Positions 48,564 through 59,834 of a DNA stretch of 64,000 nt are shown here, piece by piece. The stretch is taken from NCBI GenBank assembly GCA_013396635.1, contig WBMW01000585.1, positions 373,576-437,575 of the forward strand, in the 5' to 3' direction. The notes beneath the pieces are model-generated. The model worked only from the letters and a program-made list of their open reading frames with translations, made no database searches and was not told the DNA's origin. Source of the stretch: Penelope pileata (Eukaryota; Chordata; Aves; Galliformes; Cracidae). A program made the position numbers and the translations under genes. How positions within the stretch are numbered: the stretch's first letter is position 1; each line of letters begins with the position of its first letter.

Positions 48564-49957
48564 GTGGCTGGGCGCTGACCACACCAGCTCCCCCCTCTCA
48601 GCAATAAGGAGCAACCAGCTTGCATAGCAAGGCCATGGCCCCTTGGATGTCCTGGGGCACAGAGTGATTTGTGCCTGCCCTAGATCTTGCTCTACCTCCC
48701 TGAGCTGTGCTCCTCAGCAGTAGTTAGGCTTTGCATCAATCTAGAAGCCCTTGAACAGCCTAGAAAGGGGAAGGTGAGACTTCAGCAAGATTTTAAACAC
48801 AGGCCCATAGAGGAAAAAGTATGAAAAATTGAAATGACAAGGTTTTGAGTTAATGCTAGCTTGGCTGCCAACCAGGGGACCAGCTCCGTGCTTGATTGGT
48901 TGCTGATGAAAATCCTAGGTACTGAAAATACCCCATAATGAGACCAAAAATTGGCTCTAGTCCCAAAACGTGAGCTATCACCCCTTTGAACCCAGCTTTG
49001 GTATAATGACAGGCATGCCAGGGGACTGATTCTTCTGAGCTATCTAAAAGACAGAACACAAAGCTGTGGTGTGAAATGTGTATTTTGTGTGGATATTTGG
49101 TGTATAGCCTGCATGGTTATTACCCTGAAGCCTGAATGGCTTGCCGCGGAGAAAATCAAGTAGAGCCAATGTACACAGTTGCTGAGGTGCACCCTTCTGC
49201 ATGCCAAACACATGGCAGAACATTTTTTAATGTACAATATTGCAAGACAGTATGCCAGTTGTAAATGGACTCTGTGGAAAGCAGACTTCCTCAATTGGCT
49301 GCTTCCAGCAGAGAGGCATCAAGGGGAAAATTCACTAGAGGCTTTTTCACCAGGTCAGGCAGGAAGAGAAAATCATCTTTCTGTGGATCTGCAATAATTC
49401 ACAGGTTCAGAATCTCTTCTGTCTCCCTTGACAAAGGTGATGATCATGAGGAGTATATGTAAAGCACCTTTACCCATTCCCAGCAGAATTGTCCTGATGT
49501 ACAAGGGCTGCACAAGCTGAATTTTGTAAAGTTTCTCTTTCCAAACCTGAAAAATAATGGTTTCCATGACCTTCATTTCTTTCTTTCTTCCTTTCTTTTT
49601 TCTTTTTTTTTTTTTAATGACATTTTTATTTATAAAGACCAGATTATAAGTACTGGACCAGGTGACTGGGGATTTCAAGATGTTCTTGCTCTGATCTTAG
49701 CCTCTGTAGCCTATTGAGGTTATATTATGATTTAATCGGAAAAATTCTCTAACACCTTGTGCTCCATTTTTTTTTCCCCTGAAAAAATTGTTAAGTAAGT
49801 AAATAAAAAGATGAGAAAACCTTTTTTTCATGTGGCACTGAAACACCAAATTACATGTGCGTGGCCAAGTGAAGAGAGCTCCACTGAAGGACATTTCCAG
49901 TTAGAATTTCAAATGGATGAGAGGAGAATGAAGAGGATATTAAGCAAGAGGAAAAGG
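48564..49957. other. Non-coding DNA between two CR1 elements
   Basis: No gene seen. A C/T-rich simple repeat (TTTCTTTCTTTC type, then a T run) occupies about 49575-49616. Confidence 0.5.
49575..49616. repeat. Polypyrimidine (TTTC)n/T-run simple repeat
   Basis: CATTTCTTTCTTTCTTCC leads into CTTTTTTCTTTT and a 13-base T run. It is a length-variable microsatellite candidate. Confidence 0.9.
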
Positions 49958-50657
49958 TTCACAGAATCACAGAGGCTGGAAGGGACCTCTAGAGATTGAG
50001 TCCAACCCCCTGCCAAAGCAGGTTCCCTACAGCAGGTTGCACAGGTAGGCATCCAGACGGATCTTGGATATCTCCAGAGGAGACTCCACAGCCTCCCTGG
50101 GCAGCCTGTTCCAGTGCTCAGTCACCTGCACTGTGAAGAAGCTCTTACGCACGTTTGTGCAGAACTTCCTATGTTTCAGTTTATGGCCATTTCCCCTTGT
50201 CCTATCACCACACACCACTGAAAAGAGTCTGGCCTCGTCCCTTTGCCTCCCACATTTTAGACATTTACAAACATTGATAGGATCTCCTCTCAGTCTTCTC
50301 CAGGCTGAACAGATCCAGGTCATTCAGCCTCTCCTCATAAGGGAGATGCTCCAGGCCCTTTATCATCTTTGTGGCCCTCCGCTGGACTCTTTCCAGGAGG
50401 TCCCTGTCTTTTTTGCACTGGGGAGCCCAGAACTGGCCACAGTACTCCCAGTGAGGCTTCACCAGGGCAGAGCAGAGGGGCAGGATCACCTCCCTGATCT
50501 GCTGGCCGTACTCTTTTTAATGCACCCCAGGATACCATTTGCCTTCTTGGCTACCAGGGCACACTGCTGGCTCATGGCCAACCTGTTGGCCACCAGGACA
50601 CCCAGGTCATTCTCTGCAGAGCCCCTCTCCAGCGGGTCATACTCCAGCCTTTACTGA
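49958..50657 (-). mobile_element. CR1 LINE, end of ORF2 plus 3' region (longest copy here)
   Basis: The left end, TTCACAGAATCACAGAGGCT, is the CR1 3' terminus in reverse. Further right come CTGGGCAGCCTGTTCCAGTG, ATTTCCCCTTGTCCTATCAC and GATCTCCTCTCAGTCTTCTC. On the minus strand a stretch from about 50485 to 50300 still encodes the reverse-transcriptase C-terminus: LCSALVKPHWEYCGQFWAPQ, LLERVQRRATKMIKGLEHLP and LDLFSLEKT. Beyond it, GTTGGCCACCAGGACACCCA-type sequence is a CR1-associated segment. The protein is broken by frameshifts, so the copy is inactive. It looks less decayed than the 12-kb copy, which suggests a younger insertion. Confidence 0.93.
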
Positions 50658-53160
50658 TGTAATTTTGATTGCAGGTTTAAGCAATCAAGGTGAGAGAAAA
50701 GCTCCTGACTAGCAGTGTTTTATGAGACAGTCATAAAAAAAAAAAAGGTAAATGTTTTGTGAGATGAAATCTTAAGTAAATGACTCCAGTAGAGTCAGTG
50801 AGAGTTCATATGCCCCAGTTGTCACAGTTTTTATAACTTGCTGTTATCAGGCTGTAAAATCAAATAAAAGTTACCTCTTACTTTCTGCCACGTAACAAGT
50901 TAGTGTGTTTGCTGAAAGCAACATTCCTCACAGCGTACTTAGTGTCACACCAGAATTGACCCCATCTCTTCACTTGTCCTGGGATATACTTGTGTGGAAA
51001 GGATGCTTTGCCTTGTCCTCCTGCAAAAGAGACATCCCACCCCTCCCATACATCAAAAATAAGTGATCAGCAATATCCTGAATCCCAGCTAAAGCATGGC
51101 TCTCTAGATTCTTACATTAATCAAACTGCAGGCTGTATTCGGAAGGTTTAGCTGAATTTATTGAATAAATGGATATTTCTGATGGTAAATCATTTTGGTT
51201 CCTGCAAGCTTTTCACATAGAGTTTTATTTTAGGGCTGATAGGCCAGCTCTAGCCAATGCTGAATAAACAAGCTGTCTGCCTCTGTAAACAGTATCTAGA
51301 ATTTCCCCCTTCTGCAATAATAGCAATAATACAACACACATACTGCAGGTGGAATTTTCCATGTCCCATGAAAATGATTATTTAATGTAATTTTCCACCA
51401 GAAAATGGAAAACATAATGCAAAACAAGGGTTTGCCTACTATTTCTGAACATCTGAGAACTTATTAGATGGTAGTGCTGGAATCCTATCATTCATTGCCC
51501 CTAGTTCTGGGCAGCACATTTTCTTAGACTGAATAACAGCAAGTGAAGGTACAGAAAATCTCAGACATGTGGAGGTAAGAATCCCAGGGCCTCTGTAACT
51601 CAGACTGACCTTTTCAATGGGACAAAAAAGTAAATATGAATGAGAACCTGTGTAAAACTTGGGAAAGTGTTTACCATATACTGTGTATCAACAAGAGCAC
51701 TGTGCTGTGATCCCTGAACTCCCTGTAGGGAGTTGGAATCACATATCTTCTCCCCCCAAAAAGACAACATTCACAGAGCTACATACAGATGAACTACCAC
51801 GTGACTTCTTGCTCCCCTGCAGTGACCAGATCCATGTCTTGTTGCCCTGGTTATACCATCATCATGGCACTGGAACTCCTTGGGTAGATGAATTGGGAGT
51901 ATTAATGATGCCAGCACTGTAGCATCTGAAGGAAGGGGAAGAAGAAGTGTAAAGTCTCTTTGTTTTTGTTTTCGTAATTCAGATTTGTTATTTCAATATT
52001 TTTTTAGCTGGGTTTGGGGGAGAGGACATGGAACTGTTACAACAGGAGTTCTGCAAATTGATGTACAACACATTTACTTTAGTCATTCAAGCTGTACCAG
52101 ACAATACCAGCTGTAAACCTAATCTCTAGTCTGAATGGTCACATTTCTTAACCTGCAGGGAAAAATAGTGATGAACAGTAATTTTTATTTAACACTGAGT
52201 GGCTCTAAGCACTTTCACAGAGAAGTTTGGTATCATCTGTGTGTCATCTGCAACTACTGAATATACCATCTTAAACCCCTGCAGCACGAAGCACTGGTTA
52301 CCCCTCTTCTGCCAGAAACATTAGCAGAGCCACTGGGATATGTTTCAGTGCTTCCTAATAAAAGAGAGAAAACTAAGCTCTCAAGACAACTTGCTGCTGG
52401 GCTAACTTGCTGTAGACACATGATTTTCACATTTTCTGCAGAATGAATTAAATGATCCACATCGAACATCAACAATGGGAGTAACTCAATCTACACTTTA
52501 AAGAGCTGGTTGAAGCCCGCACTTCCTCTAGCTTCAGGCACTGATGACTGATAGCAAGACTTGTAAACAAACTGGGAGAGATAGCACAGTCCTGTTCGTT
52601 TTCAGTCCCCTGCTGTCACAACCCCTAGTCTTTCCTGAACAGTATAATCTTTATTATAACCTAGAAACGTCACCTTGCTTATAGCCAGAGAAAAACATCC
52701 TCTGTATTTCAGATGAAATGAATTACTTTAGGATATTAGGGATTAATTAGAGATGTGCTAGAGTCCAAGCACTGAGTTTGGCTCTAGATCTGAACTGCAA
52801 ATGCCAACAGAATTGTTGATTTTTTAAAAATAATTTCTGGGTTCTTATATAAGAATGGCTTTGTTCTAGTAGAATCACGTGTTCTTACGTCCATTTTGAT
52901 TCCAGCTGTTTGAGTAAACATTGGCTGAAGTGTTGCCATTACAGGGATGTTTTCTACATCAAGATCAGCAACACGTGGCTGCTCCCTCTTTACCAAAACT
53001 CATGGTTAGGGTCAGTGGAAAACCAATGCTTCCTCTTTGCACATCGTGCTCTTACACACCAAGGCAAGATTAGTAAGGGCAGTTTCATGCTTCACTGATC
53101 TGATTCAGAAAGATCATCGCTGGCGCTGATTGTGATCCATCAGTGGATGGCATAGAACAG

Positions 53161-53197
53161 GTCAAGTCTCCTCAGTGATAAATACAGTCTCCAAATC
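53161..53197 (+). repeat. 37-bp direct repeat, copy 1
   Basis: The unit starts GTCAAGTCTCCTCAGTGATA and ends CAGTCTCCAAATC. It is identical to 54651-54687 except for one base (T versus G at unit position 9). Flanking sequences do not match. Confidence 0.9.
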
Positions 53198-54650
53198 AGA
53201 AGCATTAGGTTCTCAGTTCTGCAATGGAAGCAAAAATGCCAGACTACCAGGACCCTTGCACTGGAAGTTCATCAAACCCAACAACATTTGTTAATCCATG
53301 TTGTCTCAAGAGACAAATGTTTTCCAACAAAACTTGGATTTTATGCGAAGATGTCTGGATCTATTTGTGGCAGTCTGTGCTAGGCTCCCTGGTCAGAAGG
53401 TGCTTCTAGAATGATTGATTCATTTCCTAACTCAGAAATACATCTCCAAAGAAAGTTTAGAATAACAATGCAGTTTTCAGCTGCCTGCTTGCGTTACAGA
53501 TACTTTCCAAGACTATGACCATCTGCTACTTCGCAGCAGTGAGAGTCCACATTGCAGTTATCCCACAGGCACTTCTGTAATATGCATGATTATCATTATC
53601 TTCGTAACTAATAACAGATACATAAGGCTTTGAAGTTTTGCTGGCTTGAGAGAACAATAGTGAACAATAATGTGGGCCTGGGGGTTTCTTCTACTCCTCT
53701 TCAGAAGAGAACTGAAACCAAAAGCCAAACTAGCGAAGGAATTGTCAGCTGTGAGAGAAGCCAGCCCACATGTACTTGAATCCAGTGATCCTTATCCAGA
53801 CCTGTCTTGCTTTTTAACAAAAAGCCAACTGACCTTTGCATAGCCTGAACTTAATTTTAATTCTTGAAATCTAAGAGAAAAAAATTCTCTGTAGAACTGC
53901 AATTTAACTCTTATATTGACATTTAGTTGGAGATTAGTACTAAGAATGGATAAGATGTAATTTGTTCACAGTGAATGATTTCCTACAGCTGACAAGCAAG
54001 TACAGGAACCTCTGAATTTGTTGTGTTGTACTTGTACCCTAGAAACCATAACAGAATGGTACTTCAGATTTTGAAAGCACCTAAAATTTCAAAGTATGTA
54101 TAATTGCGCTACAAGTTTAAAAAAAAAACAACGGAGTGTTTTTTGACTTCTTCGGGAAGAAGAGTGCTCTGTATTAATTTGAGTCTGCTAAGAGCCTTTT
54201 GATGAAAATACAAAGTGACTGAAGCTTCTTTTCACAGGCACATTCAAGGTTTTATGAAATTTTTCTTTGGAAAGCTTTTCAGGAGCACATGGACTTGCTG
54301 GTCAAAAGAAGTGAGATGCTAAACCAGAGCTCCATTTAAAAGCAAGTTGTGAATAAGGAACAAAGCCCCATGCCAGGGTCTATTTTCGCTCTTTTGTTTC
54401 CCACAGAAAATTTCCAAATATTTGACAAAGGGGAAACATAATAAAAATCTTGAGCATTTCTGAGACCTTTAATAGTGAATAAGTCAAGCTACACAACACA
54501 TAGGGGCTGGAAGCAGAGAGTGCCACAGGGAGAAATTTACCCTGGCAAGAACATGGTGTTGCCAGCATTTGTGAAGTACACTGGAGTTAACTATTGCCTC
54601 TCCTGAGAATACCCTGAGATTCGATGCAAATGTAAATGTCTGTGCAAGTT

Positions 54651-54687
54651 GTCAAGTCGCCTCAGTGATAAATACAGTCTCCAAATC
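54651..54687 (+). repeat. 37-bp direct repeat, copy 2
   Basis: The unit starts GTCAAGTCGCCTCAGTGATA and ends CAGTCTCCAAATC. It matches copy 1, 1.49 kb to the left, at 36 of 37 positions. It is not part of any repeat family I recognise. Confidence 0.9.
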
Positions 54688-55448
54688 TGTACCACTAACA
54701 GCAAAATGCTTCTGCTGCTCTGCTCAGCTTGCACAATCAGTCTGTGGCAAACACCATAGGAGGAACAGTGCACATCATGGCTTTTTGTGTCTGGTGAGAG
54801 GCAGACTGTGAGTTTCAGATGGCCCCAGTATAGTGGTTGTGTATGAAGGAATGCGTTCCAGCACAAACCTGCCTGACATTTCTGCTGGGAATAACCTCTA
54901 TTTTTTAACCTGTTAAGCTTAAAAGATGGAGTAGTAACTTTTAATTGTTGCTTTTGGAAGTCAATAAATCTTGCAAAGTCGTGTGGCAGTGTCACAAGGG
55001 GTGGGACAGCTATAGTAGCTGGTTGTTTCTTTTTTATCAGAGGGTGTAACGTAGATGGTGTTCTGTGGTTCACTTTTCCATTTGTAAAACCTTATCTGGG
55101 GCTTTAGTAATGGAAAAGTCATTTGCAATACTTTGTTTCCTCTCAAATTGAGGTCAAAATGTGCTAATGTCTGGCAGGAAGAGCTGCAGAGTCTACAGTA
55201 TGATGGACTGGAAGAGCCATTAAAATGCAGGTAAGGTAGAAACAGCCCTGCACTTTATAGGGCTAGATTCCTGTGCTGAATGGCAATGAATTCCTAAGGT
55301 GATCTCATAGGATTTAGCCAACGGTAAGTCACCATGGACTGTTCAAGTGAAGATGAAACTAAACATAACCATGTAAACAAGAAAGATAGGTGATTGGCAC
55401 CTGGGCTAATTTGCTAACAGGTCTTGTGCCTCCTTTGAAGGAAAATAT

Positions 55449-56012
55449 GTAGGTCGCTCTGAAAGTAATGCCTCATTTATTATGTTATTATGCTATTTCT
55501 TTTGAAACTACAACAGATCCTATGAGCACAATAACACTACTTCATAGAGCAAATTCTCAGCTACAGCACAGTATGTTTCAACAGTCACCACTATTACCTA
55601 TTTTCGCCAGTGATAAACAAGAGGCTGCGCATCATGCTTGTAAACATCTGCACTAGCAGATGTGACCCACTGTTTCACAACTGCTATGATGGCATCATTG
55701 TTGAAATGCACCACCCAACACTTCACTGTGCTCACATCCGCTGCTTGGTCCCCATGAACATTCAGCAAGTGTCAATGAATGTCAATGGGTGCCATTTTTT
55801 CAACATGCAGGAATTCAGTTCCACACCTTTGCTTCATCCGTACTTCCATGTTAGATGCCATTGTGTCACACTGCCCCTCTGCTGCCATCTGTTGCACGGC
55901 AACCAAATGGAACAGAATATTGATGGGAAGGTTCAATATCTACTGCCATACCACAACCATCTGCCTCTGATGTCATGGGCCAACATAAAATAGGAGCAGT
56001 CCCTGTATTTGA
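55449..56012. mobile_element. Non-autonomous mariner-like DNA transposon
   Basis: The left end, GTAGGTCGCTCTGAAAGTAA then TGCCTC, is the terminal inverted repeat typical of the chicken mariner group. The body follows the known short avian mariner derivative (AACTACAACAGATCCTATGA, GAGCACAATAACACTACTTC, ATAGAGCAAATTCTCAGCTA, GAATATTGATGGGAAGGTTC, ACATAAAATAGGAG). The right inverted repeat should read approximately AGGAGGCATTACTTTCAGAG but is AGGAGCAGTCCC..TATTTGAGAG, so it is decayed. No transposase motif (such as a D,D34D catalytic region) is visible. It is an old, immobile copy of about 560 bp. Confidence 0.88.
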
Positions 56013-57841
56013 GAGAGTTTAGTAACAATTTTAGAGATCACTGAGACAAAAATAAATTAGAAAGCTGATGCTCGTCATTCAGGCCCTCTTCTATTTCTGG
56101 ATATAAGCAGCGTAGCTTCAGTAATTTTACTCCCCTTTGAAGACTTAGCCATGCTGAAGAACTAGCCCATCACGATCAATAGGTTCTTCAGTACTGCTGC
56201 CTTTTACTGCCCTGTGCTTCTTTCCTCTGCCACAGGGCACATCAACATTGAGATCCCAAAAAGCACTGAAAAGAAAACCCAATCAAAACGGCGTGAAAAG
56301 AACATAGATCATGTGGGCAAAAGGAATCTACATAGGACTTCCCCAGACTTACAACTTTTGGTGTTCACAGTTATTCACCTATTTGCTTAGACCTCCTACT
56401 CCGTAAAACATTCCGGAAGAGACTGGATTATTCAAGTATTGGGTGTTGCTCCCGGAAAAGTATTTTATAAAGCAGTGTGTAATTTGAGAGGTAAACGTAA
56501 TTTGACACTTCTGACATCCATTTTGTAGCTGTTGTCAGCTTCTTCTCTGGTCACCATCTGGGATACAGAGTTTAGGAGAACAGAGCACTAAGCACATTCA
56601 TAGCAGCCACGGGCAGAAGAGTTTCCACCAATTTGCCCATTTTCATGTTGGGGAAAGATTACTCCTTATTTGTACATTGAACAGACTATTGTCTAATTTT
56701 AAACATCCCACCAACAGGGTTTTCACCACACTCCCCTGGAGACAGCGCTTCAGACGAAACAAGACCTTTCCACAACCATCAGCAGAAAATTTTACTTGTA
56801 AAAATGTCAGCTCACTATCAAGGCCAGGCTAACAAGTACAAAGACCAGATTTGTGGTAAGTGTTGAAGGGAGGGAGGAACAATAATTTCAACAGCATCAT
56901 TGGAGGGGGAGCAGCCTATGTGAAAGGGGCTCCTCTCAGGAACCTCACAAATGCTCTGGGGGTTGTAGGACTGGTGTCCCAGGGATTCTATCTGCTGTTT
57001 GGAGAGTTGTATGGAGTCTGAGCAACTACAACAGTCAGGAGGAGAAATCAGCACTGTTATTTCCCCACTGATAATTCAGATTTTCAGTGGCAAAAGAAGA
57101 AGAGAATGAAGGCAGCTTGAAAGCGGGTCAGGTAGTCACTGCTGATGGTTTTGGGACAGGTTAATGAGGAAAACCTCACCCCATGCTTTAGCCATGCTGG
57201 CATCTGTAGATGTACAGAGGAGTCTTGAGAGGCAAAGAGTCCCTTAATTTAGACTGGCAGTTTTCAATGATTATCATTATCAAGATTTTATGAGAATTAC
57301 AGTTACAGCTGGCATCATGAGAACTGCAGGAAAACACTGGCTGGAACTGTCTGAGCCAGTCTTTCCTGACTTGACATTAACAGTCTTCCCCACCAGAAAT
57401 TTCACAAGTCACACTGAAACAAAAATGGGAGCTGAGATATTGGAAAATCAGCCCTTAATGTGTTTTCCTGATTATGCCTTCCTCTTTTCAAGGGTGCAGC
57501 CTCTTGATTCTTCATCATTTCATCTGGGCTCTGAACTGGGCATCCACAACCACAACCAGTTAAATAGAGAGCTATTTCCTGCCCAGTATGAGATTTGGTA
57601 TCTAGTTTTTGCAGCAGGGCAGCATGGCATAAGATTTCAGGGTTGAGTGAAGAACAAAATGCCATTCCACTGCTTAAGGAAACCCAGCCTATTTGCAGCT
57701 TTTAGTTCAAACAAATCATCCTTCTTGTAAGAGGACCTTTTCCTCATTTTGGAATGCTTCTCTTACTCCATTTTACTAATGCAAAGAATAAGATCTGATT
57801 CCCTCCGTCACTCAAGGATTTTAAAATAAACCTATCAGTTA
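56013..57841. other. Non-coding DNA, no gene seen
   Basis: No recognisable gene or transposon. Open frames (up to 118 codons at 57290-57646) lack family features. Confidence 0.5.
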
Positions 57842-57846
57842 TGGTA

Positions 57847-58220
57847 TTTGAGATCATTTGAAATCATACCACAAGCTGCCGAAGAAATCCAGACCCAGGA
57901 GGAGAGAGGTTCAGCAACATGATGTAACAGTAAAAGTCCCAAAACTCTTGCAACAACACCATTTGTCTCATCTGGAGCTAGGATCTCTGCTCCTTCCATG
58001 TACTGCTGCCCCCTCCAACTGCCCTCCGACCTTCTCTCTCCCAGACTACTCCCTGCTCTGCCTGGCTGGCCTTTATCTAAGCCTGGGGCAACCCCACCCC
58101 AGGTCCACCCCCTTCTGCTCACAGGTGCAAGTGATCTACCAGGATTCCCTGGGCCAGCCACACCCCTCCACCATGTGCTCAGTCATCTGTTCAGGCTGTG
58201 ATCAACTGTTTCCCTACACA
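57847..58220 (-). mobile_element. Solo LTR, same family as 19741-20236
   Basis: On the minus strand it begins TGTGTAGGGA, shares the GGCTGGCCCAGGGA-type and GGTGGACCTGGGGTGG-type blocks with the other copy, and has a TATA-like GATAAAGG just before GGCCAGCCAGG. The right boundary CA is at 58219-58220. The next five bases, TGGTA, recur at 57842-57846, where the left boundary is expected. However, the element then starts TTTG rather than TG, so the left edge may have shifted by two bases. The 3' half has diverged strongly from the other copy. No internal viral sequence adjoins it. Confidence 0.6.
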
Positions 58221-59810
58221 TGGTATCTCCTTTTGCAGTGTTACTGTTCCCGCTTCCCCATGTTAGGTTTGTTTCCAGTGCCTAGCTGAGCAGTTTACTT
58301 CTAACATCTTTGTCAAGTACAATGGTTTAAATATGCGCCCATGGTATGAGTATACTTGGTTATTACATATTTAAGACATGAGTAATCAGCTAGAAACCAC
58401 ACTGGCATAGAGATTTATTGACAATACTAATTGTCTTCTGTTACTCTCACTGCTTATTCAGCTCCATTTTGGTGTTACCCTTCATTTTCCCAGAGAATCA
58501 GATTCACATGGGGGGCTGCTGGGCAGCTGCGTGAGTTGGATGCCTGTCTGGAGTGCATTTCCCAGCCCCTTCAGCTCTGCTGTCTGAGTGACAGGCTTTC
58601 CACTTTAAGGGCCCTGTTTTGGCTGGATGATGTAGCTTCTGGGGGCCCAGTATAAATCAGCATGGGGCTCAGCTTTAAAATGAGGCATGGAGCCACCCAG
58701 AGTAATGTTTTACTTCAGTCTGCTTTGAATTGTTAAAGCGTCACGTTCTTTGGGATTCCATAGGAGACGCAGAAGTAAAACACACTTTTTTAGCTTAGAA
58801 TAATATTGTGCCATGGCAAATCCTAAAAGAATAGGATCTACCAACATACAGATCGTTCCTGAGGAGCTGTGAAAGTATGCACACCTTCTAGGGACGCTAA
58901 TAAGGAAAGAGGAGAGTTGTACTGTGCCTCCTTATAGGCTGATTAGTGGAAGTGCATCTACTGTCACATTTAATTCATTTCCTGCTGTTCTTCCTCACTA
59001 CTTCCTCTCTCTTTTTGTTTTTATTTTTCCTTTTTCAAAGCTCAAAAACAAACAAAACAAAACCTTCAGGGGAATACAGTGTATTTCATGAAATCAATTC
59101 AATATGCATAATAACTTGGCAAGAAATACGGGAAGCTTTGGCATTGCAGCACTATATATTGTCAAAATGGGTTCAAAGAATCAACTGCAAATCATTTTAA
59201 GTTAATATAGCAGTAAACAGGAATTATCAGGAGGAGAAATTTGATTTACTTTGTAAAGAAGAGTAAGGCAGATAAGAATTTTTTCTTGAATTTCCATTAG
59301 TATGAAAGGCAGTGATAGTAAAGTATGTATGAAGGAAAAAGTGAGAGTTGAAGGCACTTAAGGTCAGATATTAATGGGGTTTGGGAATACAGGAGGAAGG
59401 AGGCAGGCAGAATTTGTAAGTGGAATTTGAAGACCGCAAACAAGACTGAAAATATGAAAAACACAGACTTCTGAAGAGAGGTACAGTGAAACTCTAGAGG
59501 GAATATATACTCAATAGAGGTTCAGCAGTTTGCAAACAAAATCTCTATATGGGAAATTACTAACCAAACAAATTCTCAGAGCACGTCCACACATCATCTC
59601 TCTACTCATTGCACTTTTCTCCCACCACATTGTACTGCTGCTTTGGTACTGAAAATGAGGGTGAGAAGACTAGGGATATTGCAGAGTTGATATAAACTCA
59701 TCATCTCACAGACTTGCCAAGAAGAAAGATGTTGAGCTGTAAGATATGCCCTTTCTCTACTTCGACTCTATTTGGGTTTCTACTTCTCCCCATTTATGTC
59801 CCAACAGACA

Positions 59811-59834
59811 TAAATAAATAAATAAATAAATAAA
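59811..59834. repeat. (TAAA)6 microsatellite
   Basis: Six perfect TAAA units are followed by ACCAGC. No transposon remnant is recognisable upstream that would make this a retroposon tail. Confidence 0.97.

Larger units (their letters stand above)
50658..55448. other. AT-rich non-coding DNA with an unexplained 37-bp repeat pair
   Basis: No gene seen. An open frame of 160 codons on the minus strand (54591-55073) is the longest here outside the repeats, but it shows no signal peptide, domain or biased composition I recognise and is within the length expected by chance. The repeat pair is listed separately. Confidence 0.5.

Noticed and set aside
50064..50657. 197-codon open frame on the + strand
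   Set aside because: It lies wholly antisense within a CR1 element and is a by-product of that repeat.
54591..55073. 160-codon open frame on the minus strand
   Set aside because: No recognisable domain, signal peptide or compositional bias. In a window of this size and composition a chance frame of about this length is not surprising. Protein search or RNA-seq would be needed to revive it.
55610..55993. 127-codon open frame within the mariner-like element
   Set aside because: No transposase motifs; the element is a short non-autonomous form.
57858..58289. 143-codon open frame on the + strand
   Set aside because: It is antisense to a solo LTR, so repeat-derived.
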